Source: Pseudochelatococcus sp047501465 (GTDB lineage: Bacteria > Pseudomonadota > Alphaproteobacteria > Rhizobiales > Beijerinckiaceae). Taken from it: DNA of 64,000 nucleotides. The position numbers were made by a program, and so were the translations under genes. How positions within the stretch are numbered: position 1 is the stretch's first letter; the number at the start of each line of letters is the position of its first letter. Where the stretch lies: NCBI RefSeq assembly GCF_047501465.1, contig NZ_JAZDRL010000002.1, positions 1,054,001 to 1,118,000 of the forward strand, in the 5' to 3' direction. Under the pieces are notes generated by a model, which worked only from the letters and a program-made list of their open reading frames with translations, was not told the origin of the DNA and searched no databases. Of the stretch, positions 25,842 through 33,805 are shown one piece after another.

Positions 25842-26885
25842 ATGAGCAGTAATTTCGTGTCGACCTTCAATCTGCTTAATGGGCCACGTTTGTTTGCTAA
25901 AACTGCACAGGCGCAGGTTGCGCGATTGCAGCAGGAGTTGGTTACCGAACGCCATAGCGATGTGGGCCTTGTTCTTGGTAATCGTACTGGACGCTCAACG
26001 CTTCTATACCAAGAGATGAACCGTATCGATTCAATGGTGACATCCAATGGGATGACATTGGGCCGGTTGGGTGCAACCCAGACGGTTATTTCAGATTTGC
26101 GAACGGCGGCAGATACCTTCATGGCAACACTTGTCGGTTTGCCGGGGAATGCCACGAGTGCTGAAACAGTCCGCGGCGATGCGCAGCGTAATCTTCAGAT
26201 GTTGGTCGACAAGCTGAATTCTGCCTTTGCCGGATCACAACTTTTCGGCGGTGAGAGGACGGATACACCACCTGCGACGAATGCAACGGGTGTTGTAACA
26301 ACAGCGTTTGAAGCTTATCGGCTGACGCTGCCACCGATACCTCCGGCCGTAACACCGCCAAGTGTGGAAGAAGTGACAGCTGCACAGACAGAAGCCTTCC
26401 TCGCCGGCGATTTCGCTGCCGAGTTTGACGATGCTAACTGGACTACGAATTGGTCCTCAGCTTCAAGTACGAATATTCGCAGCCAAATTTCGTCGACCGA
26501 GACGTTAACCACGTCTGCGAACGCAAATGATGAGGCGTTCCGGTATATGGCGCGTGCTTTCAGTGCAATTGGCAGTTTGCCTGCTGATAAAATCAACGAG
26601 AACGCTTTCAAGGCGGTTGTTGATTATGCCATGCGGCAGCTGGGTGAGGCAGTTAATGGTTTGACTGTGATGGAGGCCGATTTTGGCTCAACGCAAGGGC
26701 GGGTCAAAACTGTCAATGAGCAGCTGACTGTGCAGCGCACGTTCCTGAATAACAGTCTTGTCTCTATGGAGGGTGTGGATCCATACGAAGCTAAGGTCAA
26801 GATGGACGCTTTGGAATTGCAGATAAGCTTGTCATTCTCGCTAACCTCGCGTCTGCAGAAACTGAACCTTCTGAACTTTCTTTAA
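25842..26885 (+). CDS. flgL: Hook-filament junction protein FlgL (HAP3)
   Basis: FlgL is the second junction protein and shares the flagellin fold. 347 residues. N-terminal FNLLNGPRLFAKTAQAQVARLQQELVTERHSDVGLVLGNRTGRS and the C-terminal NNSLVSMEGVDPYEAKVKMDALELQISLSFSLTSRLQKLNLLNFL form the coiled helix pair. Ribosome site GAGGTG overlaps the end of flgK. Length and order as in rhizobia. Confidence 0.96.
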   Translation: MSSNFVSTFNLLNGPRLFAKTAQAQVARLQQELVTERHSDVGLVLGNRTGRSTLLYQEMNRIDSMVTSNGMTLGRLGATQTVISDLRTAADTFMATLVGLPGNATSAETVRGDAQRNLQMLVDKLNSAFAGSQLFGGERTDTPPATNATGVVTTAFEAYRLTLPPIPPAVTPPSVEEVTAAQTEAFLAGDFAAEFDDANWTTNWSSASSTNIRSQISSTETLTTSANANDEAFRYMARAFSAIGSLPADKINENAFKAVVDYAMRQLGEAVNGLTVMEADFGSTQGRVKTVNEQLTVQRTFLNNSLVSMEGVDPYEAKVKMDALELQISLSFSLTSRLQKLNLLNFL

Positions 26886-26890
26886 ATATA

Positions 26891-26919
26891 TTCAGTGATG
26901 TGAGTAACGCATCACTGAA
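26891..26919 (+). other. Perfect 10-bp hairpin between flgL and flaF
   Basis: TTCAGTGATG and CATCACTGAA enclose a 9-base loop, starting 5 bases after the flgL stop. It is not followed by U residues, so it is not a classical terminator. It may shape mRNA decay between hook genes and the flagellin regulators flaF-flbT. Confidence 0.5.
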
Positions 26920-26993
26920 AGTTAGGCATCAAGCACGTGAATTGAGCGTCTTTAGCCACAAGGCAAGGCAAGCTCTGGATAGGGTGAGAAACA

Positions 26994-27341
26994 ATGTACA
27001 TGCTTTCATATGGTGAGATGCTGGAGAATGACCCTCAAGAGGTGCGCTCGAATGAGAAGCAGGCTTTTGATATCGTCATTGATCTGCTGGAAGAGGGCGC
27101 TGAAAAGGGCGTTGAATCTCCGGAAGCCAAGCTTGCTATCACCCGTGTTACGGAGCTTTGGCAGTTTCTGATAGATGATCTGATCCACCCTGATAATGCT
27201 TTGGCTGATGATTTGCGTGGCTCTCTGATTTCAATCGGAGGCTGGATCCTGCAGGAAGCGCAGCGAGTACAACACGGTGAGTCCGAAGATATTTCGGGCA
27301 TTATCAGCGTGAACAAGCTCGTGCGCGATGGATTAAAGTGA
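26994..27341 (+). CDS. flaF: Flagellin assembly regulator FlaF
   Basis: FlaF acts with FlbT in alphaproteobacteria: FlaF is needed for flagellin synthesis and secretion. 115 residues, normal length; typical run SYGEMLENDPQEVRSNEKQAFDIVIDLLEEGAEKGVESPEAKLAITRVTELWQFLIDDL and GSLISIGGWILQEAQRV. AGGGTGAG precedes the ATG. flbT begins 6 bases after the stop. The flagellin genes they act on are outside the window. Confidence 0.96.
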   Translation: MYMLSYGEMLENDPQEVRSNEKQAFDIVIDLLEEGAEKGVESPEAKLAITRVTELWQFLIDDLIHPDNALADDLRGSLISIGGWILQEAQRVQHGESEDISGIISVNKLVRDGLK

Positions 27342-27347
27342 GGTCCC

Positions 27348-27746
27348 ATGCGCCTGAGCTTGAAAGCCGGTGAACGAATTTTCGTCAATGGTGCGGTCCT
27401 TCGGTCTGAACGCCGCGTGACGATTGAGCTGCTGAATGATGCGACCTTTCTTCTTGAATCGCATGTCATGCAGCTGGAGGAGGCTAAAACGCCTCTTCGA
27501 CAGCTTTATTTCATTATTCAGTCGATGCTTATCAACCCAGCGGCAAGCGCAACGACCAAGGAAACGGTCCTGACGCTCATCCCGCCGATGTTGGCAACCT
27601 ATCGGGACGAGGATGCCTTGAAGGGGCTCGTGCAGATTCGTGAGTTGGTGGAAGAAGACCGCCCATTCGATGCACTGCGCATTCTGCGCGGGTTGTTTTA
27701 TCTGGAAAGTGATAGCAGCCAACTGGAAATCAGCAAGGTTGCGTGA
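27348..27746 (+). CDS. flbT: Flagellin mRNA regulator FlbT
   Basis: FlbT binds the 5' untranslated part of flagellin mRNA in Caulobacter and lowers its stability, coupling filament synthesis to hook completion; some rhizobial homologues act positively. 132 residues. LSLKAGERIFVNGAVLRSERRVTIELLNDATFLLESHVMQ and the LRQLYFIIQSMLINP helix are diagnostic. GAGG lies 6 bases before the ATG. It sits between flaF and flgD in the usual rhizobial order. Confidence 0.97.
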   Translation: MRLSLKAGERIFVNGAVLRSERRVTIELLNDATFLLESHVMQLEEAKTPLRQLYFIIQSMLINPAASATTKETVLTLIPPMLATYRDEDALKGLVQIRELVEEDRPFDALRILRGLFYLESDSSQLEISKVA

Positions 27747-27776
27747 CGATATTAGCTGTTATGAAGGAGACTGACG

Positions 27777-28175
27777 ATGGGAGCTGCGATCGAGGGTATT
27801 GGCTATACACCCACGGCAAGAACGACCGAGCCAGCGTCAAAGACCTCACTCGATTACACGGCGTTTTTGAGGCTCTTCACTGAGCAGCTCAAGAACCAGG
27901 ACCCAACTGCACCGATGGAAGCTACGGATTCATTAGCGCAGTTGGCGACATTCTCGCAGGTTGAGCAAAGTGTAATGACGAACAAGAAGCTGGACTCGAT
28001 CCTGTCTTCGCAGTCGTTGTCGCAGGCCAGCAGTGTGATTGGTCGCACTGTAACCTCTGGCGATGGAACGGTTTCCGGCAAGGTTTCCTCAGTTTTCCTT
28101 GGTGATACTGGCCCGGTAGCAGTGCTTGAAGGTGGCAATACAGTGCCGCTTGGATCCGGTATTTCGATTTCGTAA
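27777..28175 (+). CDS. flgD: Hook capping protein FlgD, short form
   Basis: FlgD is the scaffold cap for hook growth. 132 residues, shorter than the 220-230 residues of enterobacterial FlgD and without the Ig-like C-terminal domains, as is usual in rhizobia. The conserved N-terminal part SLDYTAFLRLFTEQLKNQDPTAPMEATDSLAQLATFSQVEQSVMTNKKLDSIL is complete; the tail has SSVIGRTVTSGDGTVSGKVSSVFLGDTGPVAVLEGG. AAGGAG gives a strong ribosome site. Confidence 0.95.
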   Translation: MGAAIEGIGYTPTARTTEPASKTSLDYTAFLRLFTEQLKNQDPTAPMEATDSLAQLATFSQVEQSVMTNKKLDSILSSQSLSQASSVIGRTVTSGDGTVSGKVSSVFLGDTGPVAVLEGGNTVPLGSGISIS

Positions 28176-28299
28176 AGAAGAGAGTCTGTTGAGAACGCCA
28201 GTAAGGGACTTGTGCTGGTCGGGGGGATAGTGTGCTGTCCTTTGAGGCGGGCTTGCCCGGAGTTAATGGTGTGTATGGATATGACGGGGGCAAACAAGT

Positions 28300-28569
28300 A
28301 TGAATGAGGCCGACGCTCTCGATCTCGTTCAATCTGCCATCTGGACAATTCTGATGGGCGCAGGCCCTGCAGTAGGGGCTGCCATGATTGTTGGCCTCGT
28401 TATCGCATTGTTTCAGGCGTTGACCCAGATCCAGGAAATGACGCTGACCTTCATTCCGAAGATCGTCGTTATTTTAGCTGTTTGTGCTCTAACGGGTTCT
28501 TTCGTTGGCTCCCGGATTTATATGTTTACCGAGCAGGTTTACGGAAGGATTGTTACAGGGTTTGAATGA
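28300..28569 (+). CDS. fliQ: Flagellar export gate protein FliQ
   Basis: FliQ is a small export-gate subunit. 89 residues with two membrane helices (about 14-40 and 50-73), motif AAMIVGLVIALFQALTQIQEMTLTFIPKI. GGGGG lies about 11 bases before the ATG. The gap of 124 bases after flgD shows nothing else. Confidence 0.97.
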   Translation: MNEADALDLVQSAIWTILMGAGPAVGAAMIVGLVIALFQALTQIQEMTLTFIPKIVVILAVCALTGSFVGSRIYMFTEQVYGRIVTGFE

Positions 28570-28649
28570 GCAGTTAATGCCTGATATGCCCCTGTTGCGT
28601 TGTTCAACCTCACATGCCCCGGTCGCCACTGGTGGAATGATGGAATTTA

Positions 28650-30740
28650 ATGGCTGATCTTTTTGTAAACAGCTTGAATGCGACACAGGGCAAAAAAGGG
28701 CGCGATGTTTCATTCGCGATCGGCATTGTCGCGATCCTGCTCATTCTATTCCTGCCAGTACCGCCGTTCCTGATTGATATCGGATTAGCGCTTTCCATAG
28801 CCTTGGCTGTGCTTATTCTGATGGTGGCGCTCTGGATTCAGAAGCCTCTCGAATTTTCAGCTTTTCCCACCGTGCTGCTAATCGCCACAATCCTGCGTCT
28901 TGCGTTGGGTATTGCGACCACGCGTCTTATTCTGGCTGATGGTGACAAGGGCGTTCTGGCCGCCGGCCATATCATTCATGGCTTTTCGCAATTTGTCATG
29001 AGCGGTGACTTCGTCATCGGACTCGTGGTTTTTGCCATTCTGCTCACTGTTAACTTCCTTGTGATCACCAAAGGTGCAACTCGTATCGCAGAAGTAGGCG
29101 CTCGCTTTACTCTGGACGCTATCCCCGGCAAGCAGATGGCGATCGACGCTGATCTTTCAGCTGGTATGATCGATGATAAGGAAGCGCAACAGCGCCGGCG
29201 TGAGCTTGAAGAGGAGAGCTCGTTCTTCGGTTCGATGGACGGTGCTTCAAAGTTCGTGCGTGGTGAGGCTGTCGCCAGTTTGATCATCACTGCGGTCAAC
29301 ATTTTTGGCGGGATCATCATCGGTGTTACCCGTCATGACATGCCCTTGTCGAAGGCAGCGGATGTCTACACCAAGCTGACGGTTGGTGACGGTCTTGTAT
29401 CGCAGATTCCTGCGCTGATCGTGTCGCTTGCTGCTGGTCTGCTGGTATCGAAGGGGGGCACGCAAGGTTCTGCCGAGCAGGCTGTGCTTGGGCAGTTAAG
29501 TGCCTATCCCAAGGCGCTGTTTGTGGCTGCGGGTCTGATGATACTGATGGGGATAACGCCCGGTCTGCCAATCGTGCCCTTTGTCGCGCTTGGCGGTATA
29601 TTGGCTTTCGTGGGCTACATCATCCCTAAACGCAAGGCTGAGCAGGCGGCGCGCGATGAGATCGAGGCGCAGAACAAGCAGGCTCTCCAGCAAGTTGATA
29701 CGCGCGAAGCTATTCGCGAAACGATGAAGACAGCTGAAATCGAGCTCTGCATGGGCCGTCAGCTTTCGGTACGGCTGAAGGCCAATCAGGGCGAGCTGAT
29801 GCATCGTGTTTCAAAGATGCGTCGTAAGTTTGCGCAGCAGTATGGCTTTATTGTTCCTGAGATTAAACTGACGGATAGCTTGGCGACGCCGCCGAAGTCA
29901 TATCAAATCAAGATCCATGGCACGATCGTAACGTCGCAGGAGCTACGGCTGAACGATTTTCTGGTCATTATTGGAGATGGGCGCAAGCCCGATATTGAAG
30001 GTGATGAGGTTCGTGAGCCCGCGTTTGGTATGAAAGCGCTATGGGTGAACGAGGTCTATGCCAATGATGCAAAGCGGCTTGGGCTTGCACCTATCGATAG
30101 TCTGTCGGTTCTACTGACGCATCTTGGTGAGATTATCCGGAATAACCTGCCGCTTCTTCTCTCTTATAAAGACATGCGTATGCTATTTGCGCAGATGGAT
30201 TCCGAATATAAGCGTTTGATCGATGATATTTGTCCTTCGCAAATTTCCTATTCAGGACTTCAGGCTGTTCTGAAGCTCTTGTTGGCGGAGCGTATATCCA
30301 TCAGAAACCTGAATCTGATCCTTGAAGCGATTGCAGAAATTATTCCACACGTTCGCAAGACAGAGCAAATCGTTGAACATGTCCGGCTAAGGATTGCGCA
30401 ACAGATTTGCGGTGATTTGGCGGATGAGGGCGTGTTACGGGTGTTGCGTCTGGGCAATCGGTGGGATCTGGCGTTTCATCAGAGCATCAAACGCGATGCA
30501 AGGGGCGATGTGATCGAGCTGGACATTGAACCGCGCCTTGTTGAAGAGTTCAGTAATGAGGCATCGGCTGCCATTCGCAAACATCTTGGTACAGGTAAGG
30601 CGTTTGTGCTTGTTGCAGCTCCCGATGCACGCCCGTATGTACGTATGATTATTGAGCGTATGTTCCCGGCGCTTGCCGTGCTGTCGCATGTTGAAATCGC
30701 ACGCGGTACCGAGTTGGAGAACCTTGGGGCGATATCTTGA
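28650..30740 (+). CDS. flhA: Flagellar export protein FlhA
   Basis: FlhA is the large export-gate protein whose cytoplasmic ring docks substrate-chaperone complexes. 696 residues: about eight membrane helices in residues 15-320, the FHIPEP signature RIAEVGARFTLDAIPGKQMAIDADLSAGMIDDKEAQQRRRELEEESSFFGSMDGASKFVRG, and the C-terminal cytoplasmic domain from about residue 345 (GRQLSVRLKANQGELMHRVSKMRRKFAQQYGF...). All typical and full-length. The stop overlaps the fliR start by 4 bases. Confidence 0.98.
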   Translation: MADLFVNSLNATQGKKGRDVSFAIGIVAILLILFLPVPPFLIDIGLALSIALAVLILMVALWIQKPLEFSAFPTVLLIATILRLALGIATTRLILADGDKGVLAAGHIIHGFSQFVMSGDFVIGLVVFAILLTVNFLVITKGATRIAEVGARFTLDAIPGKQMAIDADLSAGMIDDKEAQQRRRELEEESSFFGSMDGASKFVRGEAVASLIITAVNIFGGIIIGVTRHDMPLSKAADVYTKLTVGDGLVSQIPALIVSLAAGLLVSKGGTQGSAEQAVLGQLSAYPKALFVAAGLMILMGITPGLPIVPFVALGGILAFVGYIIPKRKAEQAARDEIEAQNKQALQQVDTREAIRETMKTAEIELCMGRQLSVRLKANQGELMHRVSKMRRKFAQQYGFIVPEIKLTDSLATPPKSYQIKIHGTIVTSQELRLNDFLVIIGDGRKPDIEGDEVREPAFGMKALWVNEVYANDAKRLGLAPIDSLSVLLTHLGEIIRNNLPLLLSYKDMRMLFAQMDSEYKRLIDDICPSQISYSGLQAVLKLLLAERISIRNLNLILEAIAEIIPHVRKTEQIVEHVRLRIAQQICGDLADEGVLRVLRLGNRWDLAFHQSIKRDARGDVIELDIEPRLVEEFSNEASAAIRKHLGTGKAFVLVAAPDARPYVRMIIERMFPALAVLSHVEIARGTELENLGAIS

Positions 30741-31495
30741 CGTCTATCGCGCTTTCGGACGCGGTTATTGGCGCTATGCTGCTGATGTGTCGTATTGGCG
30801 GTTGCTTCATGCTTATGCCGGGTTTCTCAAGCGCGAGTATTCCGGTTCGTATCAGGCTCTATGTTGCATTTGCGGTAACGCTGACATTATACCCGCTGCT
30901 GTTCAGCAAGGTAGGGCCGGTGTTTCAGGGGCAGCCATTCTCATTTCTGTTGCTGCTGCTGATATCGGAAACGCTATCCGGCATATGGATTGGTTTTTTA
31001 GCACGTTTGTTGTTTCTTGCGCTTGAAACACTGAGTGTAGCGATTGCTATGGCTCTCAGCTTAAGTAGCCCTGCCGGTATATCCTTTGACCAGATGGAGG
31101 CTCTGCCGCCAGTCAGCAACATCCTGGGATTGACTGCAGCATTGCTGGTGTTCGCTGCGGATTTGCACTGGGAGCTGTTACGGGCAATCAAAGCTTCATA
31201 TGATAATCTGCCGCCTGGGATGCTATTTCAGGCCAGACTTTCACTTGTAGGCATAACAGATCAGCTAAGTTATTCCTTTATGCTGGCGCTGCAGATTAGC
31301 GCACCGGTGCTGATTTATTCGGTAATAGTCAATTTTACCATCGGTCTGGTGAATAAGTTCACGCCACAGATCCAAGTTTACTTCATCTCCTTGCCTTTTG
31401 TTATCGTCGGGGGGCTCTTGCTGCTCTATAATCTCATTCAGGAGATGATGTCAGAGTTTATGAAGGGTGTTTCCCGCTGGGTGCTTTTCGGGTGA
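30737..31495 (+). CDS. fliR: Flagellar export gate protein FliR
   Basis: FliR completes the export gate with FliP and FliQ. 252 residues with about six membrane helices (VIGAMLLMCRIGGCFMLMPGFSSASIPVRIRLYVA at the start is typical). The start is a TTG at 30737 within a TTGA overlap with the flhA stop; GGGG lies 7-10 bases upstream. An ATG 39 bases further would cut the first helix. The C-terminus ends IQEMMSEFMKGVSRWVLFG. Confidence 0.95.
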   Translation: MTSIALSDAVIGAMLLMCRIGGCFMLMPGFSSASIPVRIRLYVAFAVTLTLYPLLFSKVGPVFQGQPFSFLLLLLISETLSGIWIGFLARLLFLALETLSVAIAMALSLSSPAGISFDQMEALPPVSNILGLTAALLVFAADLHWELLRAIKASYDNLPPGMLFQARLSLVGITDQLSYSFMLALQISAPVLIYSVIVNFTIGLVNKFTPQIQVYFISLPFVIVGGLLLLYNLIQEMMSEFMKGVSRWVLFG

Positions 31496-31501
31496 GGGGT
31501 C

Positions 31502-31900
31502 ATGAAAGATCGGCTTAAGAAGATTGATCGTGTGATTGAGGTGCAGCATCAGCTGAAGCGCTTAACCGAATGGAAACTAGCCATTATTCATCGGGATCAG
31601 GATGGGTTGCGGCGCGCGCAAGAGCAGCTGATAGGTCGTTTGAATGATGAATCAATACACCATGGCCTCTTTGTCGGCTCTATGGCACGCCGTCTCGCCC
31701 GGTTAGCGCAGGAAGAAGAGGGGCTGCGTGAAACAGCTAAGGAATTGCAAGACAAGATGGTTGATGAGGCCATGCGCCTGAAGCGTACTGAGCGGCTTGC
31801 CGACAATATGGCGCGAGAAGCTGAAGCCGAGGCCGAAAAAGTTAGCCTTGAGCGTATTGTAGAGTCCCGCGCATCTGGCAAAAACGACAGCCTCGCGTAA
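31502..31900 (+). CDS. FliJ-like coiled-coil protein
   Basis: A 132-residue, almost wholly alpha-helical and highly charged protein (KDRLKKIDRVIEVQHQLKRLTEWKLAIIHRDQDGLRRAQEQLIGRLN ... RLARLAQEEEGLRETAKELQDKMVDEAMRLKRTERLADNMAREAEAEAEKVSLERIVES). It has the form of FliJ, the coiled-coil stalk linking FliI and FlhA, which is otherwise missing here. GAGGGG gives a strong ribosome site 6 bases after fliR. FliJ proteins share little sequence identity, so the call rests on coiled-coil pattern, length and place. Confidence 0.65.
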   Translation: MKDRLKKIDRVIEVQHQLKRLTEWKLAIIHRDQDGLRRAQEQLIGRLNDESIHHGLFVGSMARRLARLAQEEEGLRETAKELQDKMVDEAMRLKRTERLADNMAREAEAEAEKVSLERIVESRASGKNDSLA

Positions 31901-31903
31901 GGT

Positions 31904-31921
31904 TTGCATCATAGGATGCAA
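31904..31921 (+). other. Short hairpin after the FliJ-like gene
   Basis: TTGCATC-ATAG-GATGCAA, a perfect 7-bp stem starting 3 bases after the stop. There is no U-tract, so it is a possible processing or stability element. The remaining gap to 32080 has no gene I can support. Confidence 0.35.
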
Positions 31922-32080
31922 GACAGGGATCCAGCCAGATAAAGCCAATTAATGCTTGGTGTTTATCCTATCTGCTGATCATCCGCGGTCTAAAAGGGCG
32001 TGTTTGATCATTTTGAATACATGATGTCAGTGCCATTCGATTAATCGCTATCGTATGGCGTTCCAGCCGCGAGGGGTGCC

Positions 32081-32677
32081 ATGGCCGTCAGCTTGCCTGC
32101 CGATATCGTGATGGATGTGGCCCGTGCCGCAGATCCTGCCCGTTTTCGTGTTGCGGTTAACAAGCTGGATAGCGGCAGCGATTATGCCGCTGTAGCAAAC
32201 GATGTAGCTTTGGCGTTTGCTGCTCCAGATGTTGAAGGGAAAACGATTGGTTCGCAATTGCCCTTCGATGTTGAGCGTGCGCGATTGCGTCTTGCTGGTC
32301 GTGATGGTTTCTCGCCCTTGGAAAGTCGCGAGATCGGAACCACTGGTGGTTTGATGAATGCAAACCGTCTGCGAGATGGCACGCCCTATCAGCAATTCGA
32401 AGCGCTGACTTTACAGAAATTCGTTGAGGCGATGCTACCGAAAGAATCCTCCTCCTGGTATGGTGATGGGTTTGCTGGTGACACATGGAAATCCATGTTA
32501 GCCCAACAAGTTGCAGCAGAGCTGGCCCGGGGTGGTGGCATTGGCATTGCGCGTATGCTTGAACATGCGCATCCTGCAAAAGAGGGGGCCAATAACACCC
32601 ACGCAGAGGTGCGGCGCGCGCTGAATGAAAGTAAAGATATTCAAGATAAAGTAACAGCATCGGATATAATGGCATGA
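32081..32677 (+). CDS. Rod-binding (FlgJ N-terminal-type) flagellar protein
   Basis: A 198-residue protein whose second half matches the rod-binding domain of FlgJ: LRDGTPYQQFEALTLQKFVEAMLPKESSSWYGDGFAGDTWKSMLAQQVAAELARGGGIGIARMLE. It lacks the muramidase domain of enteric FlgJ, which is the common alphaproteobacterial situation where a separate enzyme opens the wall. It would cap or chaperone rod growth in the periplasm. AGGGG precedes the ATG. The stop overlaps the next start by 4 bases. Confidence 0.88.
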   Translation: MAVSLPADIVMDVARAADPARFRVAVNKLDSGSDYAAVANDVALAFAAPDVEGKTIGSQLPFDVERARLRLAGRDGFSPLESREIGTTGGLMNANRLRDGTPYQQFEALTLQKFVEAMLPKESSSWYGDGFAGDTWKSMLAQQVAAELARGGGIGIARMLEHAHPAKEGANNTHAEVRRALNESKDIQDKVTASDIMA

Positions 32678-33210
32678 GCGAGAAGATCAAAGACGCCACG
32701 CTCAATAGTCAGGACGATTCTATGGAAGAAGTTTCATTCGCAGCAGGGCTCGCTGCTGCAGGCGCTGTTTCAACTGCAAATCAGGATACCGACGAAGATC
32801 TATCATCTGTTGCCGAGCTGGTCGGAGGGCGTGGTGAAGTTGGTCGCCGGGCGTTGCGGCAAGTTTTCAGTCGGCTTGAAAAGGTGCTTGGTGATGAGAT
32901 GTCGCAACTCCATGAGGGGCGCACAGATGGCTTGGATGAGATAGCGCAACGCAAAAGCCAATGCTTGTTGGATCTGGCCCGTTTATCACGCGCATTGAAC
33001 ATCGATGCATTGGCCGCTGATAACGAGGGAGAGTCGTTTAAGGAGGAGGTTGCGCGCATCAAGGCAAAGCTTTCAGAAAACGAGGCGACTCTGAAGTTTT
33101 ATCTTGAAGCGGCGCGTGAAGTAGCAACCATGGTTGCTGAAAGCGTACGTATGGCTGATTCTGATGGCACTTATTCTGAGTCCGGCCCATTTGGAAGATA
33201 TGGCCGATGA
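32674..33210 (+). CDS. FlgN-like export chaperone candidate
   Basis: A 178-residue acidic, helical protein with no signal. The region VFSRLEKVLGDEMSQLHEGRTDGLDEIAQRKSQCLLDLARLSRAL followed by LSENEATLKFYLEAAREVATMVAE repeats the pattern of FlgN (long helix with L-x6-E-x-x-x-L-x-x-G ... RK ... L and a later 'N-x-x-x-L-x-x-x-L-x-A'). FlgN is the chaperone of FlgK and FlgL, both encoded 7 kb upstream. 4-base overlaps on both sides (rod-binding protein, FliL-like protein) show tight co-expression. The family call is inferred from pattern, not from a search. Confidence 0.6.
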   Translation: MSEKIKDATLNSQDDSMEEVSFAAGLAAAGAVSTANQDTDEDLSSVAELVGGRGEVGRRALRQVFSRLEKVLGDEMSQLHEGRTDGLDEIAQRKSQCLLDLARLSRALNIDALAADNEGESFKEEVARIKAKLSENEATLKFYLEAAREVATMVAESVRMADSDGTYSESGPFGRYGR

Positions 33211-33659
33211 TACGCTTTGTGCTGATTGGCGTATGGGTTTGTGCGGTTACGTTGATTTCAACTTACAGCACGGCATATTGGTCATCCAACCGCGTCGAGC
33301 CACCACCAGAGTCCGGTTATCTTGTTGGTCTTGAGTATCGCAAGCTGCGGATGATGAACGTTCCCATCGTGGCTGATAACGAGGTCAAAGGGTATGTGCT
33401 GGCACAGTTTATCTACACGGCAGATGCACGCACTTTGCGAGAAATTTCCATTCCGCCAGAACCGTTGATTATCGATCGTGCCTTCAGGCTCATCTACGAT
33501 GACACCACTCGTAAGTTCGAGGGCGTGAATAAAAAAGACGTCGATAAGCTGACGAATGATATCAAAGTTGCGGTCAATAAAGTGTTCGGGGCAGAGATCA
33601 TTAATGATGTTCTCATTGAGGAGTTTAATTACCTCGATAAAAAGGACATTATGAAATGA
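33207..33659 (+). CDS. Membrane-anchored FliL-like protein
   Basis: A 150-residue protein with one N-terminal membrane helix (IRFVLIGVWVCAVTLISTYSTAYW, residues 2-25) and a periplasmic remainder. The C-terminal 50 residues, NKKDVDKLTNDIKVAVNKVFGAEIINDVLIEEFNYL, follow the FliL pattern 'L...I...VN......I.DV...EF.' and the body (LRMMNVPIVADNEVKGYVLAQFIYTAD) has the alternating strands expected of the stomatin-like FliL fold. It is distinct from the classical fliL at 7327-7848. It overlaps the FlgN-like gene by 4 bases and ends the flagellar run before cheA. Homology to FliL is suggestive only. Confidence 0.55.
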   Translation: MIRFVLIGVWVCAVTLISTYSTAYWSSNRVEPPPESGYLVGLEYRKLRMMNVPIVADNEVKGYVLAQFIYTADARTLREISIPPEPLIIDRAFRLIYDDTTRKFEGVNKKDVDKLTNDIKVAVNKVFGAEIINDVLIEEFNYLDKKDIMK

Positions 33660-33805
33660 GGGAAGTGTTAAAGCGCCTTTGATGCAGAAAGTGATACTTC
33701 AAGGGATGCAATAAATAGCTTCTAAAGGTAACGTTTATTTGTTCGTGGTTGTTTGAAGAAAACAATACCAGTGTTTCAAGAGTTGCGTTCTGACAAGGGG
33801 CTATC

